A stretch of 64,000 nt of DNA from Hofstenia miamia (Eukaryota; Xenacoelomorpha; Acoela), in assembly GCA_004352715.1 (NCBI GenBank), contig SCFE01000046.1, forward strand, positions 479,743 through 543,742. Reading direction: 5' to 3'. Of the stretch, positions 32,598 to 45,594 are shown in pieces; the stretch's first letter is position 1, and every line of letters starts with the position of its first letter. A program made the position numbers and the translations under genes. The notes under the pieces were generated by a model. That model saw only the letters and a list, made by a program, of their open reading frames with translations, did not search any database and was not told where the DNA came from.

Positions 32598-32936
32598 AAT
32601 GGAGCTGAATAGATCACAAATTCGCCTGCGAATTTTTTATGGCCTTAGAAGTAATTTGAGTTAGAATGAGTGCATTCAGAGCATTCAAGTAGCTTTTGGA
32701 GAGGAATGCGTGTCTCAATTGGTATCGCGAGTTTAAGCATGGTCGGGTTTGGTAGTGACGATCCAAGGAGTGGGAGGCCTATGTCAGCCTCTGGAGATAG
32801 AATAATTGGTGCGGTGCGAAACATTGTTGAACCGGATCGTCGAATTTCAATTGATTCATTGACTAATAAGCTGGGGAGTGTCGTCAAATCCCGTAAACAT
32901 CAAGTGGGTTTGAAGTTTGAATTTTTTCTAATCTGA
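32598..32936 (+). pseudogene. mariner transposase, N-terminal part
   Basis: Starting near ATGGAGCTGAATAG, the frames give the mariner DNA-binding region in pieces: QIRLRIFYGLRSN, CIQSIQVAFGEE, then after a frameshift DDPRSGRPMSASGDRIIGAV and EPDRRISIDSLTNKLGSVV. This corresponds to the two HTH units and the linker (D-D-P-R-S-G-R-P) of mariner. The frame ends at 32936 in unrelated DNA; the catalytic half resumes at 34380. Confidence 0.75.
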
Positions 32937-34379
32937 GCAAGTATAAAGAACTAAACATCATTAGCCTTTAAATAACTTTGTAATTTCTTAAAATGTTTTA
33001 TAATTTCTTGAAAAAATTTTAAACAGTCGTAGCTCACGAAGTAATTAACATATGCAAAATTAGAAGCTACCACTGTCTAGGGAGTGCGCCTTTTTCACTT
33101 ATGTCTTAATGCCACGCCTGATCTCATCCCCATTAAGGCGGTGCCTTTTCACCACTATCCCTAATTTTAAGAATGAAACGCCTCAATGAGTTTGCGAGGT
33201 ATATCTATATATATAAACAGTTAAACTTTTGAGTTTCTGGCATGAGCTAAGCCTTAGAATTACATAAAAATTAGATATAAAGAGAATTTAACTCTAAAAA
33301 ATCGGTATTTTCAAGGAAAAAGAATACTTCAACCACCGCAATACGCCTTAGTACAAATGTTCAACATTAATTTCTAGCTTTTTCACCAATAGATTTGTCC
33401 ATGGCTCACGATTTCAAGCTTCCGTACAGGCTGGACAATAGAGTTGGAAAAGATGGGAAAACAGTTGGGATTTTAAAAGACAACAAGCTTTTTAGGGATG
33501 ATCATTGAATGACAGTTTTAGAAAATACTTTGGGTTTGCTTACACTGATAAATTTTTCTTTTCAATCTACTTCAATTTCAATATTTAGCATGTTTTCTAG
33601 AAAAATAATGTGTAAAATATGATTTAAAAAATTCTTAAAAAAGATTTATCACCAAAATTAGTATTCCAAAGATTCTGTTTGGTGCATTCTTTTAGTATTT
33701 TTCTTAGTTTTTTATGCTAAATGTGCACACATTGACAAGGCGAAAACAGAAAATAAATTTGTAAATAATTACTTTGAATATATAATGTTCTTAATTTCAT
33801 TTAGGAAATCCTGAAACAGTTGCCTGAGTTGAAAGAATTATTCAATCTTGCTAAAATATTTTTGTTTTTGTTGTCATTTTTGGTAAATTCCGAACGTTTC
33901 AGTTTTCTTGAGTTACCCCTCATTTCTATATGCAGTCTCTTTTTCATAAAGATACTGAATAGCTAATCACCTACTTCATATCTGAGAGAATGTATTACAT
34001 TTCTTGGTGTGATAATGACAAAAGTCTTGATTTTAAATTTTTTTTAATATTTACTCTTAAAATTTGGGAACAAGCTTTCAACATTTTTTGGTCTTTTCTA
34101 CTTTTGAATAACTGAACATCTCATTTTGCGGTCAATAGCTTTTAGTTGGTTAGAAAAAGAATAATATATTGTAAACATTGATATACAAAATTCAAGTGAA
34201 TTATTGCTGTGAAACCTCATTTGTTAATTACTAACATAATATTTTTTTAAAATTGTACAGTGATTATTGTGTAATAATTAGTTTTAAAATTTACTAAAAT
34301 GAAGGAAAAATTGAAAAAACCTAATAAAACTACATATCAAAAATTTTGATTTTCAAAATAAAGGAGGAGGAGTGGTTAG
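32937..34379. other. Foreign insert splitting a mariner
   Basis: About 1.4 kb separates the two mariner halves. It contains a GC-richer tract at 33060-33190 but no coding motif or terminal repeat that I recognise. Confidence 0.4.
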
Positions 34380-34930
34380 GCCCCAGGTCTGATGGCACTT
34401 GAACTGGGTATATCTTCGGGAATAATTAGCACCATCTTAAATAATCACCGGCTTGTCTCGCATTTCATGTCATTGGGTGCTTCATTGCCCAACAGAAGAG
34501 CAATGAGAATTGGTGTAAGAAAATGCTCGCAAAATATGGTTCTAGGAAAAGCAGACGTGTCTTAGAGATTGTAACAGGTGATGAAACATGGATTTATTCA
34601 TTTAATCCAGAAACGAAGCACCAATCAAGATAGTGGTTACCATTAAAATTCCATCGAAGTCGAAGCACAAAAAGAAGATGGTGGCCATTCTTCATCAGTT
34701 CCGCTCATTTAGTGACTATGCCAATGGAAACCCAGACCACAGTTACTGCTAGCTGGTATACGAAAGTCTGCTTGCCCAAAGTTGTCAGACAAAACAACCA
34801 GAAGTGACCAAAAACAGGATCCAGAGGAATGATGCTTTATCATGACAATGCTCCTTCCCAAAAAGTTAAGTTAGTTTTACCGCGACATTCATTGATGAAA
34901 TTGGTTTAGATTTGTTTATCTTAGTTAAAT
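34380..34930 (+). pseudogene. mariner transposase, catalytic part
   Basis: Pieces in several frames: MALELGISSGIISTIL (end of the second HTH), VTGDETWIYSFNPETKHQS with the first catalytic Asp, and MLYHDNAPSQK with the second. The V-T-G-D-E-T-W box is diagnostic of mariner. The third Asp region is not recognisable. Stops and frameshifts abound. This is a different, older mariner from the one at 14.5 kb. Confidence 0.78.
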
Positions 34931-35890
34931 GCAATTTACACATATGTCATTACCCAATTTAAGAGCTTTTTCCATACAATATGATGTTTCTGTGAGACTC
35001 AAAGCTAATGGGGCACTAGACAGAGCACAAATTCACAATATTCATGTGATGACTAAAGTGATAACAAAAGCTGACTTGCATTTTTTTGTGTAGAAATGAC
35101 AAAAATTGAAATTAAAACGAATGCTACTGAAGCACAAAAACATTCAGACCTAATGAAGTTAGTGAAATTAGAGGGGGACATTTACAAAAGTTGAAAAGGT
35201 GGAAAAACATCTGAAATTTATGCTAGATACTAAGGTCAAACAAGACTGATTTTATCCAAAAGTAAGGTATGCCTGGGATATGCTACAGGCACTATCAAAA
35301 TCTAGCCTGATTTTCAGACTAAGAGAAAATTACAAACCTCTTGATCCATTGTTACTCATTATAAATTTCAAAATATGCCACCAAAAGGTGACACAAATGC
35401 AAATGTCACATGAGAACACTACAACCGAATAATTTCTGCTTTAAATTTAAAGAGCAAAAATAGTTTAAATTCTTTTATTCAAGAACTTGTATTTGAATAC
35501 ATATTGTAAATCAAAAAATAACTTTTTTCTGATGAAGTAGTTGCAATGTTTTCGCAATTTACAGTTCATTTGTTAAAAACTGCACATTTTCCATGCTTGA
35601 CACTACTATGACATCACAATAACTTTGCCTTGCATTAGTGTTGTGAGTCTAATAATATTTTAGAAATAAAAATACTACTATTTGGTTGAAATTGGCATTA
35701 TATAGCACTGCACATCAAATCCAGAGACAATTACTTTAGTTTTGTTGAAAAAAATAATTTTTTGAAGAGCTTACGTAATATGACATCGACTTAGGTAATA
35801 TGATCTTGAAATTATATCTACTTGATAGATATTCATGCTCCTATAAGTCAACAATATATACCTATCACCAAAAACCATTCTTTCCTGTTG
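34931..35890. other. Non-coding, nothing recognised
   Basis: AT-rich sequence with short broken frames; probably old transposon debris. Confidence 0.35.
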
Positions 35891-35899
35891 AAATTAGCC

Positions 35900-36660
35900 A
35901 ATATCGTTTTAAGTGTATCTTGATGACATTTTCATTGCGCATGTACATACGGGTTTTTGAAGAATTAGCAGCGAGTTCAACCGACCATGGTCATTGTCTG
36001 CCTCAGGAATGTCTTTACTTTGCGAAGCATAGAAAACAATCGCTGAAGCTAGGGGAATTGTTAAATACTTGTCAAAACAGTAATCTGTTCGAATGCTTGT
36101 TAAAAAATTGTTGCAAGTGAAAACTGCAGTACTGACCGTTTGAGCACTCAGATCGTTGGCCTGCAATTAGTGGGAAGTTCTCAGTGACAGCAAACGTTTT
36201 CTTTCAATTGATTAGCTAAGATATGTACTGACCTTTCCTAAGAACACCTCATATCTATATACTGATGCAGCAGCATCTGTTGTAAGTAACCGTCATTCTT
36301 GTTGATTGTTTTGATAGCTCTATAGTTTTCAAAATGGTTGTCTGTGCCATCTCTCTCTTACCGCTCATCTTTTTGGCACAACTGTTGTAAAACTCTGCCT
36401 GAAAAATCACATTCATAATAAATCTTTCCTGATAGCTGCTTTAATCTCTAATTCTAATATATAATTGTGAAAATCACTTTGTACAACTTCTGAGTGATCG
36501 TAAGAGCGTTGCCAATAATGGAGACAATCTTCACAACTTCATTTAAGCAAAGATTCGGAATGTGTCCATAAGAGGCCCTAGGACAAACATCAACCATTCA
36601 CCTGGTAACACCTCTGCCATTCATAACAGCGGCACCATCAAAGTCTTGACATCTACAATT
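35900..36660 (-). pseudogene. hAT transposase remnant, minus strand
   Basis: On the minus strand from 36660, NCRCQDFDGAAVMNGRGV and later VCPRASYGHIPNLCLNEVV reproduce the hAT core: G-Q-x-Y-D-G-A-A-x-M-x-G, then P-x-A-x-Y-x-H-x-x-x-H-x-L-N-L. Further on, KDER-ERDGTDNHFENYRAI resembles the W-x-x-R-x-x-A block. There are multiple stops. Downstream sequence to about 35900 may continue it but is too decayed to place. Confidence 0.65.
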
Positions 36661-36674
36661 GTGTATAGACAAGC

Positions 36675-38400
36675 CCAATTAATAAATTAAATTGCTAATC
36701 ATTTAAAGGATATATTTATAAATCTAGGCAAATACATGGGACCAAGAGTTGATATTAAGTTGCACATCACTTCTCTCATTTTCATTTATTTCAAGATCTT
36801 AGCTATTGAGTGAAATCGCTAAACTTCATTCAAATAAATCTTGTAGATCACTAAATATCCCAACCTTTATTATTAAAAAATATATAAACTATTTTGCTGA
36901 TCATTTACTTTTTTTTATGAAATATTGCATAAGAATCAACACTTTCCTCATGTTTCTTAAGTATTCGGAAATAACTCATGTTTATAAGTGGTAAAATGGT
37001 AAAAATTATGGACTAATTTCAGTTACAAATGTATTGACAAAAATATTTGAAAAAATTCTTTGCAACCAGATATATAACTATTTAAAATCTAACATTTTAT
37101 TATTAAAAATTCAATTTGGATTTAGACCTAATTATTCAACTACAGATGCATTATTGCCCCTTACTGAAAATATAAAACGTAATATGATCAATAACATGTG
37201 CACTGCAGTTGCCCTATTAAATTTTGAGTAAAGCATTTAATAGCAAAAACCATGAAATTCTTCTGAAAAAACTAAATAGATATGGCTTTGATAACAATAG
37301 TGTGGTATAAAGTAAAAGTTTTTTCTCAGAAAGAAAGTAGCGTGTTAAAATGGAAGTAATTTTTCAAGGTTTTTAACCCTGCAAAGGGGTTTTCCACAGG
37401 GCACGGTCCTTGGACACACTTTACACTATATGTAAATGACATTAAAGACCATATTAGAGATTTTGAGATAAATCAATATGCTGATGACACCAGTATTTTA
37501 GCAAAGAATGTTAGCCAATACAATGCAGAAAAATTATTAAGAATAACATCAATTATATTTCCAATTATTTTAACCTAAACAATCTTACAATAAATATAAA
37601 TGAAACACAATTCATGATTTTTGCACCAAATGAGTCTCGCAAAATAGCAAGTAAAATTGACTTTGAAATCAACCATTCAAATATTTCCGAAAGTAAAACA
37701 ATAAAATATCTAGGTGTTGAAATAAACAAAAAATAAAATTTTCCTGAATTCATTTCCTGTAAGCTGAGAAAGATGAACCTTGGTATTTCATACATTCACG
37801 AATTGAGGATTATTACTAAAAACATCCAATTAATAAATGCCTTTGTAAGCATTCAATTCATTTATGCTCATAGCCTTTTGCATGGCATAAGTTTATTCCA
37901 GCATATACGTATAAAGGTTACATTCAATAGAGCAAATATGACTTTATTCAACATTGACAAACGAGAAAATAGTAAAAATTTACAAAGATATGAATTGTTG
38001 TCACCAAAGTACTTTATCAAGTACGCTAGTTTGGTTCTAATGTCTAAGCCCGTTAGAAAATGCCAACTGCGTTAAGATTATTCAATGACATTATTAAATA
38101 TAACCCAAGAAATCATAAATGTATAATTCATATTCTTAATAAATCACAATATTGGGAGAACTCAATTATATATAACACTGCAGATTGCTAGAGCTAGAAT
38201 AAACTGGATAAGAACGTTAGATTTTCAATAGATATTAAAACATTTAAACGTAAATTAAAACGTATTCTGCTAAGTCATCAGAAATTAATGGTAACATCAA
38301 AAAAATGCTTGCATGTGAGGACTAGGTTAGTTTATTTTGTAGTTTATATACATTTTAATTTTTTGTTGAAGCAATGCTTCTAATAAAGTGTTTGCAAACA
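36675..38400 (+). pseudogene. LINE (CR1/L2/Jockey-type) RT remnant
   Basis: The plus-strand order of motifs is: a pre-RT segment (IANHLKDIFINLGKYMG), finger region (HSNKSCRSLNIPTFIIKKYI), LTKIFEKILCNQIYNYLK with IQFGFRPNYSTTDALL, a damaged motif A (SKAFNSKNHEILLKKLNRYG), YVNDIKDHIRDFEINQYADD with the catalytic Asp pair (about 37480), and KTIKYLGVEINKK. A C-terminal part runs to about 38330 (FSIDIKTFKRKLKRILL). Several frameshifts and stops are present. No endonuclease is seen upstream, so the copy is 5'-truncated, as LINEs often are. Different from the LINEs at 11-14 kb and 51-55 kb. Confidence 0.8.
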
Positions 38401-38410
38401 TTATTAGAAA

Positions 38411-40200
38411 ATTTTTTACCAGTCTATTAATATATAAAATTCACTAAAAAATAAAACCAATTTTCAAAACTTTTTTCTAGAGGTAGAATTAATAATAACA
38501 TTTTAATATTTATAAAACATCATTTAGAAAATTAATATTATACAAAATAGAAAACAAATAAAATATATAATTGAACCAGTCTTTAAGCAATTATTCACAG
38601 TCCGCATTAGCCATGTCCGCAGTGTTTAGCCTGGCTTTCTCTGACGCAATAAAATACATAAAGACATTCAGAGAATTTGGATCAAGTGACAAAAGTGTTT
38701 ATTAGGTAATAATGAAGAATAAATTAGGGGTATGTGGCAACATATTTATCAAAACTCAATCTTTTATTAAGGTACTAATATTTGATTTTTATATTTCAGA
38801 AATGCTAATGAAACTATTTTATTTCGCCGAATGTTGTCGAAGAAACTTGGCTTTGGCATTAAAGAAGACTAAGTGTTTTGGAAAGCTAAGCTTAATGAAT
38901 TCGTTATTACCACACAGATTATCTCTTCTTACTTCATTTATGTATTTCTAAAGAAGAACAACACTGAAATTAAAATGGGTTTTGTGATTTGCGATTGTAA
39001 GAAAGATTTATTAAAATTCCCCCCCCCATAGATAAAATTGAAAATTAAAGAGATTTTCAAAAACCCCACAGTTTACGGAATTATTGACACACAAAATAGA
39101 CAGTGTGCCAATGGTAAGCGAAATCTAACACATCCTGCTCTCCGGACTGTGGTTTTTGTACTTATTAAATGTCATTAATTGTCGATCTGGTCCTCTACTA
39201 TCACTAACATGGAGTACGTCACTAATAGCGAAGGTAGAATTGTTCTCATCAAGACTTCAATGTGAGATAAATTTAGTGGAAATACATAGACTGCAATTGA
39301 TGTGGAAATAAAAAAATTATATACAAGTATACAATTAACCATCAGCACCTTAATTTTAACTCTACATCAACTAGAAAGTTTTGGGAAAGAGGTTATATGT
39401 AATAATAAGGTTTCCGAAACCCTGAAGACAGCACATCTAAGACAGACTGGACACTTTTCATTCTCATGAAACTGCCGAAAAAGAATACTTCTCTTCAACG
39501 TCAAACTGTATCCGAAAAACAAGAAAAGTGGGAAGAAAGAAATTGACATTAAATTTTTATTGCTTTCGTATTTTTCTGTTAATTTGTATTTTTTTAAAAC
39601 ATTTGAAATTTTTATATGTATATATTTTAATTAACACAAAAAAGTATTAAATATAGTTCTTTTAATTTACAAAATCAGTAGTAAATTCTCATAATTTTTC
39701 TACTATGGCTTACAAAATGTTGTGGGTAAGAATTAGGTAGAAAAAAATTAATTTTGATTTTCAATTTTGTTCGTTTTTTTAAAGTTAACGAAAAGTGTAC
39801 ATAAAGAGAATTATAATAAAATTTCCAAAAATCGTACATGCTAGTAAAATAACTTGGATACATCAGGGAACTACAAAAGTCTACTTGTGCAAATAGGGAG
39901 GTATAATAATGCGTACATAGCGTACATATGGTGAAGAATTTATATATATATATATACATATTGCATTGTGAAAATATTCGTATTCACTTTCAACCAGTGA
40001 TGTCTACGAAAATTTTCAACGAATTGATGCATTATTTGAATAAATTTCAGTACACTAAGTCTTACAAATTTTAGGCAATTACAAAATGTGATTAAAATTT
40101 TATTCATGCAGTTGTTGAAGTTGACATTAAAATATTATTTGATGAAGTATGCTAAAAATGGATTGTTTTGCTTAAATACGTTATATTTATAATGGAATAA
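38411..40200. other. Non-coding between LINE and GTPase copy
   Basis: AT-rich. A short TA run lies at 39942-39958 and a C9 homopolymer near 39020. No coding similarity noted. Confidence 0.4.
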
Positions 40201-40209
40201 TTGTTATAG

Positions 40210-41302
40210 ATGACTTAATTGTCAAGGAAGATATTGGATGTTTCTGAAGAAAGCAAACTTGAATATAATGAAAAAAATCTAAGTTTTTTGCAGAAGAATG
40301 CATTATCTAAAACAAAAGTCATTACAATTTTTGGGCAATGCAGAGGTGGAAAATCTTACATTATGAATGTCATAAAGAATAAATTGGATAGTAAAAACAA
40401 CTTTACTTTGAATGCATTTAAGAGTCAAAGAGGAATTGATGGCGTGACAAAAGGCTTTTAGGCTGTCAATAGCTATCATGCACAGAGTGGCATTTCTTAT
40501 TTGCTATGTGACACTGAAGGAGCATTTGAATTGAGTAAAGACATGGAAATTTCTGCGAAATTACTAGCATTTTCCGCAGCAATAAGCAGCTGCCTGATTA
40601 TTAACATTGAAAAAAGGATTGTTGTCAGTGAGCTAAATTATTTCAAAGCATTTTTAGAAATAGCGAGATTTGAAAAAGCTGCAAAATTGAATGAACTAGT
40701 GTTTCTAATTCGAGATTGGACAGCATCAGATAATTACGGATTAGAAGAAGAAAATAAATACTTAGAAAAATTTAACGATGCAACACTTATTAAAATCAAG
40801 AGTATGTTTAAGAAAACACATTGCTTCCTTATGCCACACATAGGGCATGAACAAAAAAAAAAACTATTGTGGATACTATCGATTGGGTAAACAACTGCAA
40901 GGCGATGACGGGTCATTTGTGAGACGGGAATTTGATGATTACTGCAATATTTTTATTGAAAAAGTAATACTAAAAATTGAAAAAATTTTTCTTGATGAAT
41001 ATCTTAGTCAAAGACTTATAAAGGTTGTTGATGAAATTAATAGCAGAAATGTAATCAATATTTATGATATACAACAATTAAATGATGAAATTCATTTACT
41101 GAAAGAAGAATTTGAAAATGCAAAAAGGAATAAAAATCCCAGTCTTTTACAAAAATTCATAAGCCATGCTTTATCCCTCATAGAAAATGCATACCACTAT
41201 ACCAATAAATATGTAATTACTGCAATAAAAAATATTGCTGAACTCTTAGATCCATTAGCGAAGGCTGAATACTTGATGACTATCATAGCAACATTTAAGT
41301 GA
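40210..41302 (+). pseudogene. GB1/RHD3-type (atlastin/GBP-like) GTPase copy, intronless and broken
   Basis: About 1.1 kb without introns. G1 is visible as VITIFGQCRGGKSYIMNVI (about 40320-40375), switch I around SQRGIDGVTKGF, G3 as LLCDTEGAFELS (40504-40540), and the family-specific G4 as LVFLIRDWTASDNYGLEEE (RD at 40711-40716), then CFLMPHIG. These are the motifs of the dynamin-related GB1/RHD3 family; LIRDW plus a P-H-x-G follow-up is closer to atlastin than to GBPs. The rest (to 41302) is a helical region with LNDEIHLLKEEFENAKRNK. Breaks: TAA two codons after the only upstream ATG, TAG at 40459, and a frame change at an A11 run near 40851. It lacks a recognisable membrane anchor. A retrocopy or dying gene is inferred. 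Confidence 0.7.
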
Positions 41303-42123
41303 TGAGCGGAAATTTCAACCAATCACAATGCAGTTAAGTCCCTCAATTGCTTCAATTTATTAATTGATTTGTAAATATTTCTAATTAATTCAATAAATTT
41401 TGACTGTTTCACTTTGCATAAAAATTATTCCCCATGTTAAACATTAATATGATATATACATGTACATTTTAAATTCATCTTTTTAAAATTTAAATGAAAG
41501 CGTTAATTCTTTAATAAAATAATTTTTCTTCAAATTGTATCAGATTTTAAAATCCAGTTTTAGGCTTTACAAATGGAATCATAGTAGTTAAATGTGAACT
41601 AACCTTTCGTAGTTCAATGAGTTTATCAATTAAATGAATTAGCCTGGTCGGTCCAAATCAATTATGCCTTAGACTATTTATGAAGTAATTGTGAAATTAC
41701 CAATAGTTAGCGATAGTGATTCGGTAACTCCATGCATACATTGTCTTTCACACAGTGTATGATAGGTTTTTCTCATGCTAGCATCTTTGACAAAAATTAG
41801 CTTTTTAATGTTACTGAGTATCGCTGACGAGGAGAAGTGATAAAAAATTCGGTCAAGTATGATTTGTTTTTTATAAGTTAAGAATTAGAGACTCTATTTT
41901 ATTGTATACGTATACATAATACTAGAATTTGAAATGAATTAATAAAGTATTAAATAATGTAAAAATGCGAATGCTACACAAAATTTATTGAAAATAGAAA
42001 ACAAATGTACAATCCGCTTTCAAAATGTAAATCAAGTAGAATATATGGTTCTTATAGCCCATCTCCTTCAAAGTATTCCACACAGTCACATAAATTACAG
42101 GTTCGTTAACTTATTAACACCCT
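41303..42123. other. Non-coding, nothing recognised
   Basis: AT-rich sequence running into a TA repeat and the 1-kb gap. Confidence 0.4.
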
Positions 42124-42143
42124 GTATATATATATATATATAT

Positions 42144-43143
42144 NNNNNNNNNNNNNNNNNNNNNNNNNNNNNNNNNNNNNNNNNNNNNNNNNNNNNNNNN
42201 NNNNNNNNNNNNNNNNNNNNNNNNNNNNNNNNNNNNNNNNNNNNNNNNNNNNNNNNNNNNNNNNNNNNNNNNNNNNNNNNNNNNNNNNNNNNNNNNNNNN
42301 NNNNNNNNNNNNNNNNNNNNNNNNNNNNNNNNNNNNNNNNNNNNNNNNNNNNNNNNNNNNNNNNNNNNNNNNNNNNNNNNNNNNNNNNNNNNNNNNNNNN
42401 NNNNNNNNNNNNNNNNNNNNNNNNNNNNNNNNNNNNNNNNNNNNNNNNNNNNNNNNNNNNNNNNNNNNNNNNNNNNNNNNNNNNNNNNNNNNNNNNNNNN
42501 NNNNNNNNNNNNNNNNNNNNNNNNNNNNNNNNNNNNNNNNNNNNNNNNNNNNNNNNNNNNNNNNNNNNNNNNNNNNNNNNNNNNNNNNNNNNNNNNNNNN
42601 NNNNNNNNNNNNNNNNNNNNNNNNNNNNNNNNNNNNNNNNNNNNNNNNNNNNNNNNNNNNNNNNNNNNNNNNNNNNNNNNNNNNNNNNNNNNNNNNNNNN
42701 NNNNNNNNNNNNNNNNNNNNNNNNNNNNNNNNNNNNNNNNNNNNNNNNNNNNNNNNNNNNNNNNNNNNNNNNNNNNNNNNNNNNNNNNNNNNNNNNNNNN
42801 NNNNNNNNNNNNNNNNNNNNNNNNNNNNNNNNNNNNNNNNNNNNNNNNNNNNNNNNNNNNNNNNNNNNNNNNNNNNNNNNNNNNNNNNNNNNNNNNNNNN
42901 NNNNNNNNNNNNNNNNNNNNNNNNNNNNNNNNNNNNNNNNNNNNNNNNNNNNNNNNNNNNNNNNNNNNNNNNNNNNNNNNNNNNNNNNNNNNNNNNNNNN
43001 NNNNNNNNNNNNNNNNNNNNNNNNNNNNNNNNNNNNNNNNNNNNNNNNNNNNNNNNNNNNNNNNNNNNNNNNNNNNNNNNNNNNNNNNNNNNNNNNNNNN
43101 NNNNNNNNNNNNNNNNNNNNNNNNNNNNNNNNNNNNNNNNNNN
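42144..43143. other. Assembly gap of exactly 1000 N
   Basis: Bounded on both sides by (TA)n (42124-42143 and 43144-43162), so the break is in a microsatellite. The round size suggests a placeholder, not a measured gap. Confidence 0.98.
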
Positions 43144-43162
43144 ATATATATATATATATATA

Positions 43163-44146
43163 ACCACAATAAATTTATGTCTTCACATCCTAATATTTAA
43201 ATGAGTCAGCATCAAGCAAATCGATCAATTGCTATGCAGAAACTTGGACAAAAATATTGTTAATAAAATAAACTTGCTGGAACACATTCACAATCTTTAC
43301 CCATATAAAATCAGACATCAGCTTCATGCTGTTTTTAATCCTAAATAGTCATGTAAGTGTAAACGAGAAACAGGTAATGAAGCACGCCTGAAAGACTAAA
43401 TTTTGAATCACAAAATGATAGTATATGACTAAATATTCACTAAAAAATCTTCTACAATCCAAAGACATGCATATTTAGTTGTGTTGTCCATTTCTCAGTT
43501 TGGTGCTAAAAATTTTCGTATTTATATATATATATATTTATATATTTATTTATTTATACGTATATGTACAGTATTTGTTTTGTTTCATCTAAGATGTTTA
43601 TATTTACATATTTAGGCAAAAAATCCCACAGATGTCTCATATTTCAGTCCATCACACACAGATGTTTAACGCACTGCCATTAAACTAACTGTTTTCCATT
43701 ATTAGTAAATAATGCCAAAATTCAAATTTATATTATTGTAATATATGTATTAGTAAATTTTAAGATATTTTCAAAACATGTTTTTTGGTACATTTAATTG
43801 TTTGTATAGAACCTACTAAAAACTTGGCTTGTCCTCAAGAGTCTTACTATCCAATGCTTTTGAGTCATTATTAATTTAAAATATATGTATTATTATAGAT
43901 AAAGGTGAACATGAATATCTATGATCTTTTGAACCTATAAAACACTTAAAATTAGTTTATGAAGTTATATACTCAAAATCGAGGATCAAATATTTTGATC
44001 ATAATTTTGATCTACTTTTTAAATTTTCTTCTTGAATTGCAAGAAATTATCTAGTATTTTGGGTTTTGATATATTTTAAGTATTTTCCGAAATTTGATTT
44101 ATACATAATATCACATTGAAAATATTTGGTAGAACTTAAATACAGA
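43163..44146. other. Non-coding, nothing recognised
   Basis: AT-rich; an imperfect TA/TTTA stretch at about 43522-43560. Confidence 0.4.
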
Positions 44147-45238
44147 CAGTGGCGTATCTCGGAAGGGGCTCCTGCTTCCTGTTTTGAATTATAAACTGAT
44201 TACTGAACTATTTTGTATATTTTTCAAAATAAGGACTATTTTGCTTTTAACAAATTTTCACTTTAGGAAAATAATTTTCATGTATTTGTTCAGAATTTCA
44301 CGCTGAATCTTGCTTTCCTGCTCAGTAGAGACACCGTTTAGAAAAATGAAATGCAGATGTATTTTTCAATTGAATTTTGAATAATTTAAAGTAAAGGCTT
44401 AAGAAATCTAGATCTATCCTCTCCCTAGAAACAAATACTTGTAACTACAATCATGGTAATGCAGTAGACCCTTTGTATTTTATTTATGGAAAAATTTAGT
44501 TACAACTTTTTATTTTTAAGGTGAGGATGTTATTTACGCATGCTTTAATTGAATTGCGAAATCTTGAAATCATTTATTGTGTATGCGTGGAAATTATCTT
44601 CTCTTCCATGAGAGGAAATCAAGCAGTCATTAGTTCATTTTTTTTCGCAGCTGGTTCAACAACATAATTGTCAAACAAAATATTAGTCTCCACTTGTCTC
44701 ATCCTCTATTTATTGCATTAAATTAAAATATGACTGCCTCTGAAACACATGTACTGAGTTGCTCTGCAATTGCTTCGACTATTTCTGCACAACAATCAAC
44801 AAATCAGTTTTCGGAGGATTATTGCAAAGACAAATGTAACATTTGAAAATAAACTGTTCGCACTAAATTCCAATTTCCAATGAATCGCTATTCTCTGCTC
44901 ATATATAAACTGGTGCTCATGACAAATGATTTCTTGGTCCAAAAGGCTGAATATACATGACTGGCTATAATTTTGATCGAATAACATAAAAGTGCATGGT
45001 TTCTTTTTAGTTTTAACTTTGCAAAATTTCGAACAAGATGACGCATAACGTTCTTGTCAGAATGGTTAGCGAGTGTTTGAGACTCGTATCTTTTACTTGA
45101 ACAAAGGATGTTCAAAGTGTTTCAGCTACAGCGCGCAAAGATATATATGATTTTAAAACAAACACCTTAGTTTAAACAAAAATCTATATAGTTAGAAAAA
45201 TTGCCCTCTGTGAGATAAATTTCTGGATACGCCAATTG
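44147..45238. mobile_element. Possible hAT-type non-autonomous element
   Basis: CAGTGGCGTATCTCGGAA at the left and TTCTGGATACGCCAATTG at the right are loose inverted repeats (core TGGCGTATC). Flanks AATACAGA and ATACATAT are partly alike. The interior of about 1.1 kb has no transposase that I can see. Tentative. Confidence 0.35.
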
Positions 45239-45594
45239 ATACATATAAAGTTACAAAACACTACATTATTCAAATGCAAACTTAAATGTATTCTCTTAAC
45301 CCACCAATGATTAAGATTTCATTCAAAAATGCATGTTTGGAAAACTGAAAAGTATCAATTATTAATCGTGTGTCATTTGTTTAGTTTTCATTTCTGAACT
45401 TACCTTTGTTTTCATGACAAAGTCATTCTCGTTACTTTAAGTATCTTCTTTGTTTATTCATAAATATCAAGTTGTACGCCTACGCACCAAGTTTAATACC
45501 CAATCTCCTATTGTTCATAGGTTGAGATTTTGGGTAAAATGGAGTATTACCTATATTTGCTTATGGATGGTATGAGTAAAAAAGACAATTAGGC
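45239..45594. other. Short spacer, nothing recognised
   Basis: Non-coding DNA between two putative transposons. Confidence 0.4.

Noticed and set aside
42106-43169. Long open frames across 42.1-43.2 kb on both strands
   Set aside because: They consist of the 1000-N gap and flanking TA repeat; there is no sequence to translate.
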